64,000 bases of DNA from Apus apus (taxonomy: Eukaryota; Chordata; Aves; Apodiformes; Apodidae). A program made the position numbers and the translations under genes. Shown one piece after another: positions 24,201 through 34,099 of the stretch. The DNA is taken from positions 148,290,858 to 148,354,857 of the forward strand of contig NC_067282.1 in assembly GCF_020740795.1 (NCBI RefSeq), given 5' to 3'. The number at the start of each line of letters is the position of its first letter. The first letter of the stretch is position 1. The notes below the pieces were generated by a model. That model worked only from the letters and a program-made list of their open reading frames with translations, was not told where the DNA came from and searched no databases.

Positions 24201-27200
24201 CTGCTGCTGCTTCCTCATCTCTTGGACTGCAGAAAGATACTGTTGAATCTGAGAAAGGACCAAATTGTTCCTGGGGCTGACGGCAATTCTGGAGCACTAA
24301 TTACTCGTTAGTAGCTAGCTTGATGCAGGACATCAAAATAGTATTGGGAGAAAGGGAACTAGAATAGTACTTTTGGGAAGGAGTTGTTGCCTGCTGAAGT
24401 GGAAGCATGAGAATGATTATTGGAGATTGCGAAATATTTAGGATATTGGTTTTTTGTTTTGTTTTTATCCTCAGGAAGGTCAGAAGATGAAAAAGAGTAG
24501 CAGGGAAGGGATGTGCTTGAGCGTGAAGCCTAGTCAGGCATCAAGGCAAGTGAGAGGAACAGGTCATTGGCAGTGAATCGTGCCTAGGGAAAGCTCACTT
24601 CAGCTACAGCAACTGAGCAAAAAGCAAGCACAATCTTTTCTGAGTCATTACCAGGACTACTTAAAGCTTTAGGAGCCAAAGAGCTGTGTACAGCCTTTTA
24701 GGAGAGGAAGAGGATCTCTTACCTCTCTAATCCCCCTGATGATGTAAATACAACCCAAAGACTTATTGGCAGCAGCAGAGCCGTTAAAAAACAAAGAAAA
24801 CATCAAAACTTCAGCATTTTGAACACTCTAGAGAATGACACTTTATAATTCTCTGACTTGAGTTGCCACGTTTGACAGCAGTTTCTTGTTGAATGTGGTA
24901 TATATTGTACATAAGTGACAAAGGAGATACTGATTTTGCTTGCATTATATAAATATTTCTTAAATGGATCAAGGAGAGCAATTTCCAACATGCCATCTTT
25001 TTTTCATTGGTTTCTTTTAGAGAAACCTCCGGCACCATCACAGGTACAGCTGATTAGAGCTACAACCAACTCTTTTCAAGTGAAGTGGGATGAAGTACCT
25101 ACAGTTGAAGGATATCTTCTTCAGTTACATGCTGACTCACCAGTGCCGTCAGTGGCTGGAATACCTGGTACTGGGGTTCCGGAGACATCGAGTTCACAAG
25201 GTAGTAGTCAGATCACATGACACTAATGTTTGTCAAAAGGTAGAGGATTGCATAAGTAATTAATACAAGTTAATAATAATGATTTTGAGAGAGAGACTCT
25301 ACTTATTTGGATATATCCAAAATATGTGCGTCATAATTATGGAAAATTCATCTTTAACTTGTCTCTGTCAGTTTTGGCTAGCTATCTGAATATTAATATA
25401 TTTGTAGAGTGCTGGAAATTATTTGAAAAATAAAAGAGTGAGAAAGGGATTTTAACCGATTGTTTGCCCATGTGGTTTCATTTTGGTCTTAGAACCAAGT
25501 CTTCCTTTAGGCAATTTTGGGTCTTCCTCTTGCTTTCTGAAATAGATTCCAACCAACATAATATTAAGTTTTATGTAACTGATTGGAATTTGCTTTTGTT
25601 TACCTGAAAGGTGGCTCTTCTCTACATCAAAGTCCTCAATCATTGCCTAATGTCCCTTATCCAGAAATGAAGGTGGATCATCCCAGCCAAACAAATAATG
25701 TCATTCCCAATAATGTAAGTGTAAACTGAAAAATGCCTTGGTGGCAAAGTAGCGTGGAAAGTGAAAGAACTGCCAAAAGATTTTCTCAGTTTTAAAAGTC
25801 CCTGCATACCTTTTAGGCCTTAGAAAAAGCACAAACTCAAACAAAACAAAAAAGGGCATCTGCTGAAGTAGTATCTGTTTTCGTACATCCTTCTTACTTT
25901 TCTGATTGAGAGACAGTCTTTAAAGTCCTCTTCCTGGTAATGCAGAATAGAAACTGCAACTGTATTGACTTCCAGAATGCTAACTGGGAGCCTGATGCCA
26001 GTAGAAATACTATCCATCCTCAAAATGTTGGTGAAATTAATGTGAGAGGAAGATGGATAAGGCATATTCCTTCTTTTTTAGTATTTTTATGCTAGTCTGC
26101 TTAGTTGTAGGTTCCTACTATAGTATAAACCCAGTTGTCTATTCTGGTGGTGCAGTTGTTCATGTTCCACTGTTTTAACAATTTAAAAGGGAGGAAAAAA
26201 CTCTGGCTGAGTAATCACATTTTTAGAAATTTAGACCCTTTCTTAACTGTTTTAAGACCTCAGGTCGTTATGGGATCCGTAACGTATTCTTGTAAAAAAC
26301 ACATGTAGAAATACTGTGAATTTTACTAACAGTGGAAGTATGTTAGGTATGTGCCAGGAAAGCAAATGGTGAAAGTCTCTGTAATTGTGATTTTTTTTTT
26401 CCATCCTCTCAAGTATAGCCAGTGGAGTAAATGTGCATGTCAATGAAGTTGCCTGTAAGAATGTGAGCTTCTTCTCAGATAAAATGTAGTATGTGTCAGG
26501 GACACTTCTAAGTCAGCTTTGACTTTAAGTCTTTGATTAAAGACTTTGCTTAAATGGCTAAGATAAGGTGGATTGTGGTGTTGGTTTCTTGTTTCAATTT
26601 GAAGTGCTAGGGGGATTTGTTGTAGGATTTCTGTTTGGTTTTTTTGAGGAGGCATTTTCATACCATGTTTGCAACTGAAATTTCTGAACTTTGCAGTTGA
26701 ACATTAACAAATATTGTTTTGTTAGGTCCAAGTTTCCCTTTCATCCAACTCATTATTAAAAGTAGAAGGAAAAGAAAAAGTCACAGCCTCTGAAAACAAG
26801 ATTACTCAGGAGACTATGAAAACCCATGCAGATGAGACAGGATTCAAAGAATCAAATGCCTCTTCTCTTCTGCCTGTTTGTACTTCAAGTAAGATAACTA
26901 TAGAATAAAAATTAATTAAAAAGTGAGAGTTAAAATTAATCTCATAAACATTAGGTTATTTCTGCCTTTCAATTTAACGTTATTTTAGAAGCCTTTGTAG
27001 TTTAAAAACAACCAACTTGTGCTAGTTGTTGCTGTACATATTTTTAGAAGATATGGGGAAAAATGAAATCTTAAGTTGTTTGAAGTGTTGCAAGGGACTC
27101 TATATTCATTGCTATGATGGCAGATGTGTCTCTTTAAACATAAATAGCCCTTTTAACATCAAAGAACAGACTGACAGGACCAGATAAACTTTACAACATT

Positions 27201-30200
27201 AAGGTGATAGTAACTCCAGGCTCTCTTTGACAGTTTTTCTTCATTAGTAGAGAAAAGCTATTTGCTGATGTAAAATTTTAGGCAAGGTAGAGAGGAGCAT
27301 GTTTGTTTCTGATTGTAGAGGAAGTAGAATATGACTAGGCACTGATTCTGTGACACAGGCATTTCACTGAAATACTTTGAGTTCAGTGTGGTGAACGCAG
27401 GCTCAATCATCTGATCTGTTTCATGTAATTTACAGGTAGTTAGATTTTAATTTACTTCACAGTGTAATTTAAGTGTTTCTCACTTAGCACTGTGATCCAC
27501 ATAATAGACTCCCACAGTGGTTAATCTTAAATCGATTGCTACAAATCTGTGATACTGATTTGTGTAGATACTTTTTTTTTTGCTAATTAGTCCTTTTGTA
27601 ACCAAATAGATATAGAATAGCAAGCTTCAAACAAATGAAATTGCTGGTTTAATGTAACTGTTTACATGTATCTATTTATGACTATGCAGACAAACTCTTA
27701 ATAAGTTATATATCTAAAGAAAGCATTAGGAATGACTATAATCAGATCTATTCTAGCCTAAATCTGAGCTAAACTCTGTTTTTTTCTGAAACTAAAGCCA
27801 TTAGATCAAGTCCAGATTTGTTAGGTGTTATCAATATTGAGTTCTGGTTAATTTTTTTTTTTTCTTCTAAGGTTCTCAGACTTCAGCAAATGTAGGTGAA
27901 TTACATGACTTGGACAAACGAACTGTAAATCCTGATGCTTCTGTATCCAGTACTGTCTCCAGCACGCAAACTATGGTAACCCAGCAGGCTGTTAAAACTG
28001 AATCATCAAGTACAAATGGGGCAGTTGTTAAAGATGAAACTTCACTAACAACATTCAATTCAAAATCTGAAGGTTTGAAATGTGTTTCACATACTGTATT
28101 TTGAGCTATTTATATCTAAGGCCATCAGAGTTTCTCCTAGTGTGGTGGGATTCCCATCTTGTACTAGTACCTGGGGTTGAGATGGGGCTTTGGGAATTGA
28201 AAACCTTGGGTAGCCTGGATGATTTCTGCTATGATTTAAACATCTTTTTAAATCAGGGTATTATTTTTATATATGCGTAAACACTTTATTTCCTCTAAGT
28301 TGAGAGTCCTTTAAATCTTCATTTATGCAAAGGCCCATTTTCCAAACAGCAGTAGCAGCCCCTTTTGGTGCCCATAGCACATTTGCTTTCATTCAGTGAT
28401 TGTCCGCTTATTTAGGCTTCAGGTAAAGACTACAGATAGTAACCTTGGATGGTTTTGATTTTAAACAATTGACCTGTGTAACAAATACATCCAGTTCATG
28501 AGGCTAGCTCACCACTTGTCAAATGTGGTGACCTCTTGACAGTCTGCTTGACATAGCTGAAATAAGCAGCAAAGCAGAAACCAAACATCCTGATATTTTT
28601 TTCAAGTTTTGTCTTTCATCCATACCAACAGGCTGTGCTTGCTAGTGTTTTGAGTGTTAACTGAGAAACTGTGTTTTTTTATGGATGCTGTGTGAGTAGT
28701 GTAGTTTTTACCAAACAGTATTGTATTTAAAAAGCAAAGCCCTGAAACACAAGTATAGAATACCAATATCCCCTTGTGTTGCTCATGTGCTTAGTGCTTT
28801 AATGTCTTTTTTTTTTTTTTTCAAGATTCCATTTAGAATTTACTAAATGTTCTTTCCCCATTTGTTAGGATTTTTTAAAGATTAACTGCTTAAGTTCAGA
28901 CTGTATTAATGTCAGAAAGAATGCATTCAAATTAAGATTTCATGCTTAGACTATTCATATAATGTCATCAATATGTGCCTCAATCTGGTATTTAGATTAT
29001 TAGTTCACAAATATTTTATACTGATTTCATAATTCTGACACTTTTTAGTATTTTCTGAGTCCTGCCTTCTATCTGTCTTGTCTGTAGCAGCCTGCAATGC
29101 CAGGCTCTTCCAATTGTTCTTTGGATATCATGCAGACCAAAATTAGTTGTGTTATAAATAGAACTGCATGCAAGAGAAGTCTGAGACATGCTCTTGCAAC
29201 AAATACTTGTAAATGGCTATTGAGGTCAACTTTCATACACTGTGGACTTTATGTTAAATTTTTCATGTCACTTAAGCTTTTTAAACACAACTTTTTGTTT
29301 CTAGCTGCTGAAACTGCTTGTGTTATGCCCTCAACAAGGGTCAGTATCGGACAGACAAATGATCCACATTCCTCTGTAAGTCTGAAAAAGTATGATCAAA
29401 TTGCTGTATTTATTCTTCTGTTTATTAGTTGTGAGGGCTTTTCTGTTTTCCTTTAATTATCTCTCTGAAAGAAAAGCAATGTATATTTAGGGCTTGAAGT
29501 GAATAGTACAGTGGTAAACATTTCTGTTGTAAAACTAGTGGCATTTTTGTGGGTTTGACTTGAGACTAAGTAGCAGTTGTGTATCTGGGAGGAGATCCAA
29601 GTATGTGTTTCAGCTGTTGAATCATTTTACAGACTGGCACACTGGAATGGTCTCTGCTGCATGATGTGCAAATGTAATGTTTTTTCTGAGTTTAAAATGA
29701 AGTATATTTTAGATCACACTAGTGTTAGCTGCTGATCTACAGGTTTGAAACGTAACTAAACTGACATCTTGATGTTTTTCCCTAGAGGAGATGGGGACTG
29801 ACTATGCAAGCTGTAAATACTGCCTGAAAAAGTAAATGCTTCCTATTTCACCTGCTTACAACTTAATACACAAAACCAAGGTGCCATTGTTGCCTCCAAA
29901 AGAGAGGAGCTAAGGATGGGAAGACGCAGCTTTTACTAAAGGGTTGGGGTGCTTTTGCCAATAGCAGCTGCCACTCCTTCCCCTTTTCCACGCTAGCAGG
30001 ATCATGGCCTGTCAGTGCTGGTCACAGACTGTGCAAGCGCCCTCTGTGGTGCCTGAAGACAAGCAAGAAAGATGGTTTGTCTTTCTGGGTCAGTCAGGAA
30101 TAGTTGCCTTACCCTCCACCAGCCTTGCCCCCTGCCACAGCAGAGGCCCTGTTCTCAACTGCAGGCGAGTTCAGCAGCAGCTTGAAAGTTAATGTGTTTG

Positions 30201-33200
30201 GGGCTGAGGTATAGCTGAATCACAGGTAGAGCTACTGATGTTGGACCAGGTTGTGAAACTTCTTGAACTCTGGTTGAAATGAACTCAAAACTACATGCTG
30301 CTACAGACACCTAGTTCTACAGCTTTAAACTTCCCCTCCTTGTTTAAACTAGAATGTCAGAGGTGATATCCCAACTGTTTATTTTTTTATTTTCTTGAAT
30401 GATGGACTGTGTCTAAATCAATGTCTAAGAACCAATTCGTTTTGAACAGTATTTTAATAATACATGCATATTCCTTTGAAGTGTAAGAAAGTAACATTGG
30501 CATGAAAGGGGGTTGTCTCTTACATATAATAGTCTTAACATTTTTTTTACATTATATTGAAGTATGTGTTGTCTACATGACGTGTTTTCAAATACTAGAA
30601 AACTCCACAAAGACCAATGGCACCAGTGAAAACAAGAGACCGGCAGTGGTATGATGTTGGAATTTTTAAGAACAACAGTGCTGTGGTTAGCCAGTTCTAC
30701 TTACTGCCAGAGGAAATGCTGAGCCTCTCTAACAAGGTAGCTCCTAGTTCTCCTCTGTTACACTCGCACATGTCCACTTTGTAATCTGTTGCTCATATGA
30801 TTTACAAAATGTGGGATTTTCTGATACTGTAGCAGGATCCGGTGCTTCTAGTTTTGTATTTTCTGACCATGTAGTTCCTCCTCTGTCTTGCTCACACTTT
30901 TTTACAGTTTCCTAAATCAGATTAATTATCTTCTGCTGTTCTTGTATGAAAATACAGAATGTCTTATGATTGCTAATTCTTCATATAGTTACATTTCTAG
31001 CCTTAGGAAAGGATTTTAAACATGCTGAACTTTCAGACCAGTAAAAAGTCTTTAAAAAAACCCCAACTTTTTCATGTTACTTCAGTACAGCATTCAAATG
31101 CTTTGATAACAGTTTCGTATCTGTTTCCAGAAGCTTTGCTTGCGTATTGTTAAATATACTAATAAGACATAGGCTAGGCTGTTTAAAAATACTAGGTATG
31201 GAACTGTAATGAATTTTATTATTTTTTTTTTCTGTAACTTCACATTGTTGCACACGTGAGTTAATTTATGAAAATGCTGTATATGCAAAACTTGAAAGAA
31301 TCTTACGGTTTTGATGCTGAAAGTGTAAATTAGTAATGTCCAAGCAAACTAAAAATACGGGAATATGTTTTCTTGACACAGAAACAAAAGAAAAGAAGAT
31401 TTGCAAAGAAAGCACTTCACTATAAATACTGCACAGCTTAGTTTTCAAGAGCATAGTACATTTTACAGTGTTCACATTTACTGTGATTTCTTATACATTA
31501 TTCAGAAGGAAGATAGTTCCATTGGAAGTTTCAAGGATGCATCAATGAATATTTTAAACATGGAAGTAGAGTAGCACATAGTGTTTCAGAAGCCTATTTG
31601 TTACCAAGTTACAGTGCCTTTCTTTAAAAACATTTTCATTACCTGCTCATCAAATTGAAACTCCTAACTATAGAAATAACTGGTTTTGAAAGAAAAATAT
31701 TTTTTTGGGACAGAAGAGTATGCTAATTGCATCATAAGCTATGCAGTTGGAAATGCTGCTTTACTTTTAGTTCCCTAGTAAAAATGACCAAGAGGTGCAG
31801 TTTCATTTATATGGCTGAAAAACTGGGGTTTTTGCTTAGAGATGTAGTCTCAGGTTGCTTCTTAGATGACCTGCTTTGAGGTGAGCTAATGCCTCATTTA
31901 GAACCTTTTTGTAAATTTTGATTTAAGTACAAAAGTGTTAGATCAATTCTTAGTTAAAATTAAACTTTAGTTAAAATTAAACTTAATCTCAGTTTATCAC
32001 TGCCCACTTTATATTTTTTAGGCTAATTGTTTTCAGAAATTTCTAAAAATTAACACAAATGTTGCTTGATTTTCAGACGGAAAGTGCAGATGTACCAGAC
32101 TACAGGTTACTTAAGAAACAGGATCTTTTTCCAGGCACAGTGTATAGGTTCAGAGTTGCTGCAATTAATGGATGTGGTGTTGGACCTTTCAGTAAAGTCA
32201 GTGAATTCAAAACTTGCATTCCAGGTTTTCCTGGAGCTCCTTCAACAGTCAAAATCACCAAGGTGAGAAATACAAGCAATTGTAGTTCTGTTGGATAAAA
32301 TTCCCTTCTCAAGCTTAGTCTCAGAACTATTGGTTTTGGTTGGTTTGTTGTTGGGGTTTTTTTCCGAGTTAAATTTTTAATATAAAAGAGTATCAAATGC
32401 TTAATTGGTTAATGCTACTCAATGTAATATTCTTTAAGAACAACAAATTATTTTAAGACTTACTGACCATGTTACAAGGTACACATTTTACTCCATCATC
32501 TGATAGTTTCCCCATGATTTTCTCTTTCTGCATCCGTGAATCTGCAAGGCTTTACCATGCTTTTTAAAAAAAAGTCAACAGACACATCTTCACCTCCAAA
32601 GAGTGATAATGTTAGGCTAGAGTTTTCAGATGTTCTTTAGAACATCTGGGTTTGGTTGTGGTTTTTTATATATTTTATATATGTATATGTATTTTCTCCC
32701 TTTTTCTTCAGAGTGTAGACTGTATTCATCTTTCTTGGGAGCCTCCTGCTTCACCCTCTGGGAATATTTTAGAATATTCTGCCTACTTAGCGATCCGTTC
32801 CACGCAATTGCAGGAAAATCCAAGTCAGCTTGTCTTTATGAGAATATACTGTGGTCTTAAAACATCATGTATAGTGACTGCTGCCCAGCTTTCTAATGCC
32901 CATGTTGATTACACTTCCCGACCTGCAATAGTGTTCAGAATCTCTGCAAAGAATGAGAGAGGGTATGGACCAGCCACACAAGTTCGATGGCTTCAAGGTA
33001 AAGTCAATGTTGGGTGCAGCATTTAAATGGCTGGTAGATGTGGCTGAGAAGATGGCATGGATCTATGTCTCTGGAACCAGTGCTTTTCTTAGCAGTGCAT
33101 GTGACATTCTTGAAATGTAATTTTGTTCCTTACAGAAGTTTTAAGACTATTTAGTTGTTGAATTTGACATAACGTTTTACAAAAATTGTTATATTTGTTC

Positions 33201-34099
33201 ACAAAGACAAGCAAGTACCAAAATGTTGATTTTTAAGTCTTACCCAGTCCCTCAAATACTGAAAGCCAGGTAAGTTTCTGATTTCTCTGGGCTTCACTTC
33301 AGCTCAAATTTTTTTCATTCCAGTAAGGAATCCAGCAACATGCACGGGTGTAATCAGGTTTTTTTTCAATCTTTTCCCCTTCTTATTAGAAAAAAATTTC
33401 TTAAGGTGACATAAGGTGTGTTTTTGTGATGCATATACACTTTGAAGTCTGTATTAGCATCAGAAACAGTTTTGATCCCTTATCCCTGCACTTGAATTTG
33501 TACAGGTTCATGAGGAGTTGAGGTTGGGAATGGATCCACTGAAAATAAAGACTGGGTTTAGGCTGATCAGTTCTGGCTCACCTTTTAAGTAAGCTGATCC
33601 AGAGGCTCAAAACAAGAAGTTTTGCTGGCTTCTCCCCTCCTCTCACTCCTTCCCCCTTCTGGCCTAGCTTTCTACTAGTTCAGAGCTGGCTTCTGTGAGC
33701 ATGGAGGAAGGTTAGGAAGGGCAGAGCAAAGGAGTGTGCCCACCCCCTTTAGGAGCAATGTACCCTTGTGTCACTTTTCGCTGACCTCTGAGCTTGTGGG
33801 CTGTGATCCACAAGGTGTGATTGAAAAACTGTTGAGTAGTACAGCACTGCTGGTTTTTTGACATGTGTTTTCCTAAGATGCAGAGCAACAATGGATAAGT
33901 TGTCTTCTGTGATGTTTAGTATTCTGCTACTATTTTAACTCTTTAATTGGTGAGGGTTTTGACTGTCATTTGTGTGCCAGAACACTCCAACAATAGTTGT
34001 TTGAAAGTATTTAACCATGTACCCGTTGTGAAATTATGAAGCATTTTAACCATGTCTCCCTTCTTTTTTGCAGATATGAAAACATCAAGCTCAAAGTAG
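16679..34099 (+). CDS. HCFC2: HCFC2, host cell factor C2 (complete, 16 coding exons)
   Basis: A nuclear/cytoplasmic transcription cofactor, the shorter paralogue of HCF-1. It is reported as a component of chromatin-modifying complexes and as a cofactor in interferon-regulatory-factor signalling. The sixteen exons sum to 2418 nt, i.e. 805 residues plus TAG, against about 792 in human as I recall. An N-terminal Kelch propeller (about residues 20-355) has repeated GG pairs ([44 protein letters not shown]). A first FN3-like segment follows (about 357-400, [10 protein letters not shown]...VKWDEV), then a Ser/Thr-rich linker (about 405-600). A C-terminal FN3 pair (about 610-797) has [17 protein letters not shown] and [19 protein letters not shown]. 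The proteolytic repeats of HCF-1 are absent, as expected for HCFC2. Start: MAA...[12 protein letters not shown] directly at the CpG-island promoter. Confidence 0.96.
16845..18911 (+). other. HCFC2 intron 1
   Basis: Its first ~400 bases are the tail of the CpG island. A run of 35 T lies at 18208-18242. Otherwise nothing was recognised. Confidence 0.85.
18208..18242. repeat. Poly(T) run of 35
   Basis: An uninterrupted T35 in HCFC2 intron 1. It has no flanking gene-like sequence that would make it a processed copy. Confidence 0.95.
18912..19060 (+). CDS. HCFC2: HCFC2 coding exon 2
   Basis: 149 nt with acceptor ttttttctgtag| after a long T tract and donor CAG|gtagga. It encodes [39 protein letters not shown] and [10 protein letters not shown]. 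Confidence 0.95.
19424..19584 (+). CDS. HCFC2: HCFC2 coding exon 3
   Basis: 161 nt with acceptor gtttttaag| and donor CCCAG|gtatgc. It encodes [40 protein letters not shown] and [13 protein letters not shown], a Kelch blade. Confidence 0.95.
20460..20668 (+). CDS. HCFC2: HCFC2 coding exon 4
   Basis: 209 nt with acceptor gatatcttag| and donor ATAG|gtgagt. It encodes [31 protein letters not shown] and [19 protein letters not shown]. Confidence 0.95.
21168..21252 (+). CDS. HCFC2: HCFC2 coding exon 5
   Basis: 85 nt with acceptor ttcttttag| and donor AACAA|gtatgt. It encodes [20 protein letters not shown] and TANVIGN. It starts and ends within codons that match its neighbours. Confidence 0.95.
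22280..22383 (+). CDS. HCFC2: HCFC2 coding exon 6
   Basis: 104 nt with acceptor ctatttcag| and donor TTGG|gtcagt. It encodes [34 protein letters not shown]. The first AA|A splits a Lys codon. Confidence 0.94.
23625..23813 (+). CDS. HCFC2: HCFC2 coding exon 7
   Basis: 189 nt with acceptor tttactag| and donor ACTG|gtgagt. It encodes [17 protein letters not shown], then [20 protein letters not shown] and [20 protein letters not shown], the last Kelch blade. Confidence 0.95.
25021..25200 (+). CDS. HCFC2: HCFC2 coding exon 8 (first FN3 segment)
   Basis: 180 nt with acceptor gtttcttttag| and donor CAAG|gtagta. It encodes [39 protein letters not shown] and then a Ser/Pro/Gly-rich tail that starts the linker. 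Confidence 0.95.
25611..25714 (+). CDS. HCFC2: HCFC2 coding exon 9 (linker)
   Basis: 104 nt with acceptor acctgaaag| and donor AAT|gtaagt. It encodes a low-complexity linker ([26 protein letters not shown]). The IVPN-type ending recalls human HCFC2; the rest is divergent. Confidence 0.88.
26726..26888 (+). CDS. HCFC2: HCFC2 coding exon 10 (linker)
   Basis: 163 nt with acceptor tttgttag| and donor TCAA|gtaaga. It encodes a Lys/Glu/Thr/Ser-rich linker ([33 protein letters not shown]). Phase agrees with exons 9 and 11. Sequence conservation is weak, so support comes mainly from frame and splice sites. Confidence 0.85.
27872..28072 (+). CDS. HCFC2: HCFC2 coding exon 11 (linker, conserved block)
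   Basis: 201 nt with acceptor cttctaag|. It encodes the conserved block [38 protein letters not shown]. The donor GAAG|gtttga is weak at +3 to +6. Read-through would add [10 protein letters not shown] and stop. Confidence 0.9.
29305..29375 (+). CDS. HCFC2: HCFC2 coding exon 12 (linker)
   Basis: 71 nt with acceptor gtttctag| and donor TCT|gtaagt. It encodes [17 protein letters not shown] and NDPHSS. It is poorly conserved with the recalled human linker, but its phase fits exactly between exons 11 and 13. Confidence 0.78.
30599..30736 (+). CDS. HCFC2: HCFC2 coding exon 13
   Basis: 138 nt with acceptor aaatactag| and donor AAG|gtagct. It encodes [28 protein letters not shown]. The [10 protein letters not shown] block opens the C-terminal FN3 region. 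Confidence 0.94.
32077..32262 (+). CDS. HCFC2: HCFC2 coding exon 14 (C-terminal FN3)
   Basis: 186 nt with acceptor gattttcag| and donor AAG|gtgaga. It encodes [40 protein letters not shown] and [19 protein letters not shown]. Confidence 0.96.
32712..32997 (+). CDS. HCFC2: HCFC2 coding exon 15 (last FN3)
   Basis: 286 nt with acceptor tttcttcag| and donor CAAG|gtaaag. It encodes [60 protein letters not shown] and [11 protein letters not shown]. It is the largest coding exon. Confidence 0.96.
34074..34099 (+). CDS. HCFC2: HCFC2 coding exon 16 (stop)
   Basis: 26 coding nt with acceptor ttttttgcag|. It encodes the end of the split Asp codon, MKTSSSK and TAG. The tail differs from the Asn/Lys-rich end I recall for human, but phase and acceptor are good. 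Confidence 0.88.

Larger units (their letters stand above)
19061..34073 (+). other. HCFC2 introns 2-15 (summary)
   Basis: Introns range from about 360 to 1600 nt. I saw no CR1, LTR, RNA gene or nested coding sequence, only T- and A-rich tracts and a 17-bp perfect tandem duplication at 31950-31983 in intron 13. Confidence 0.75.
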
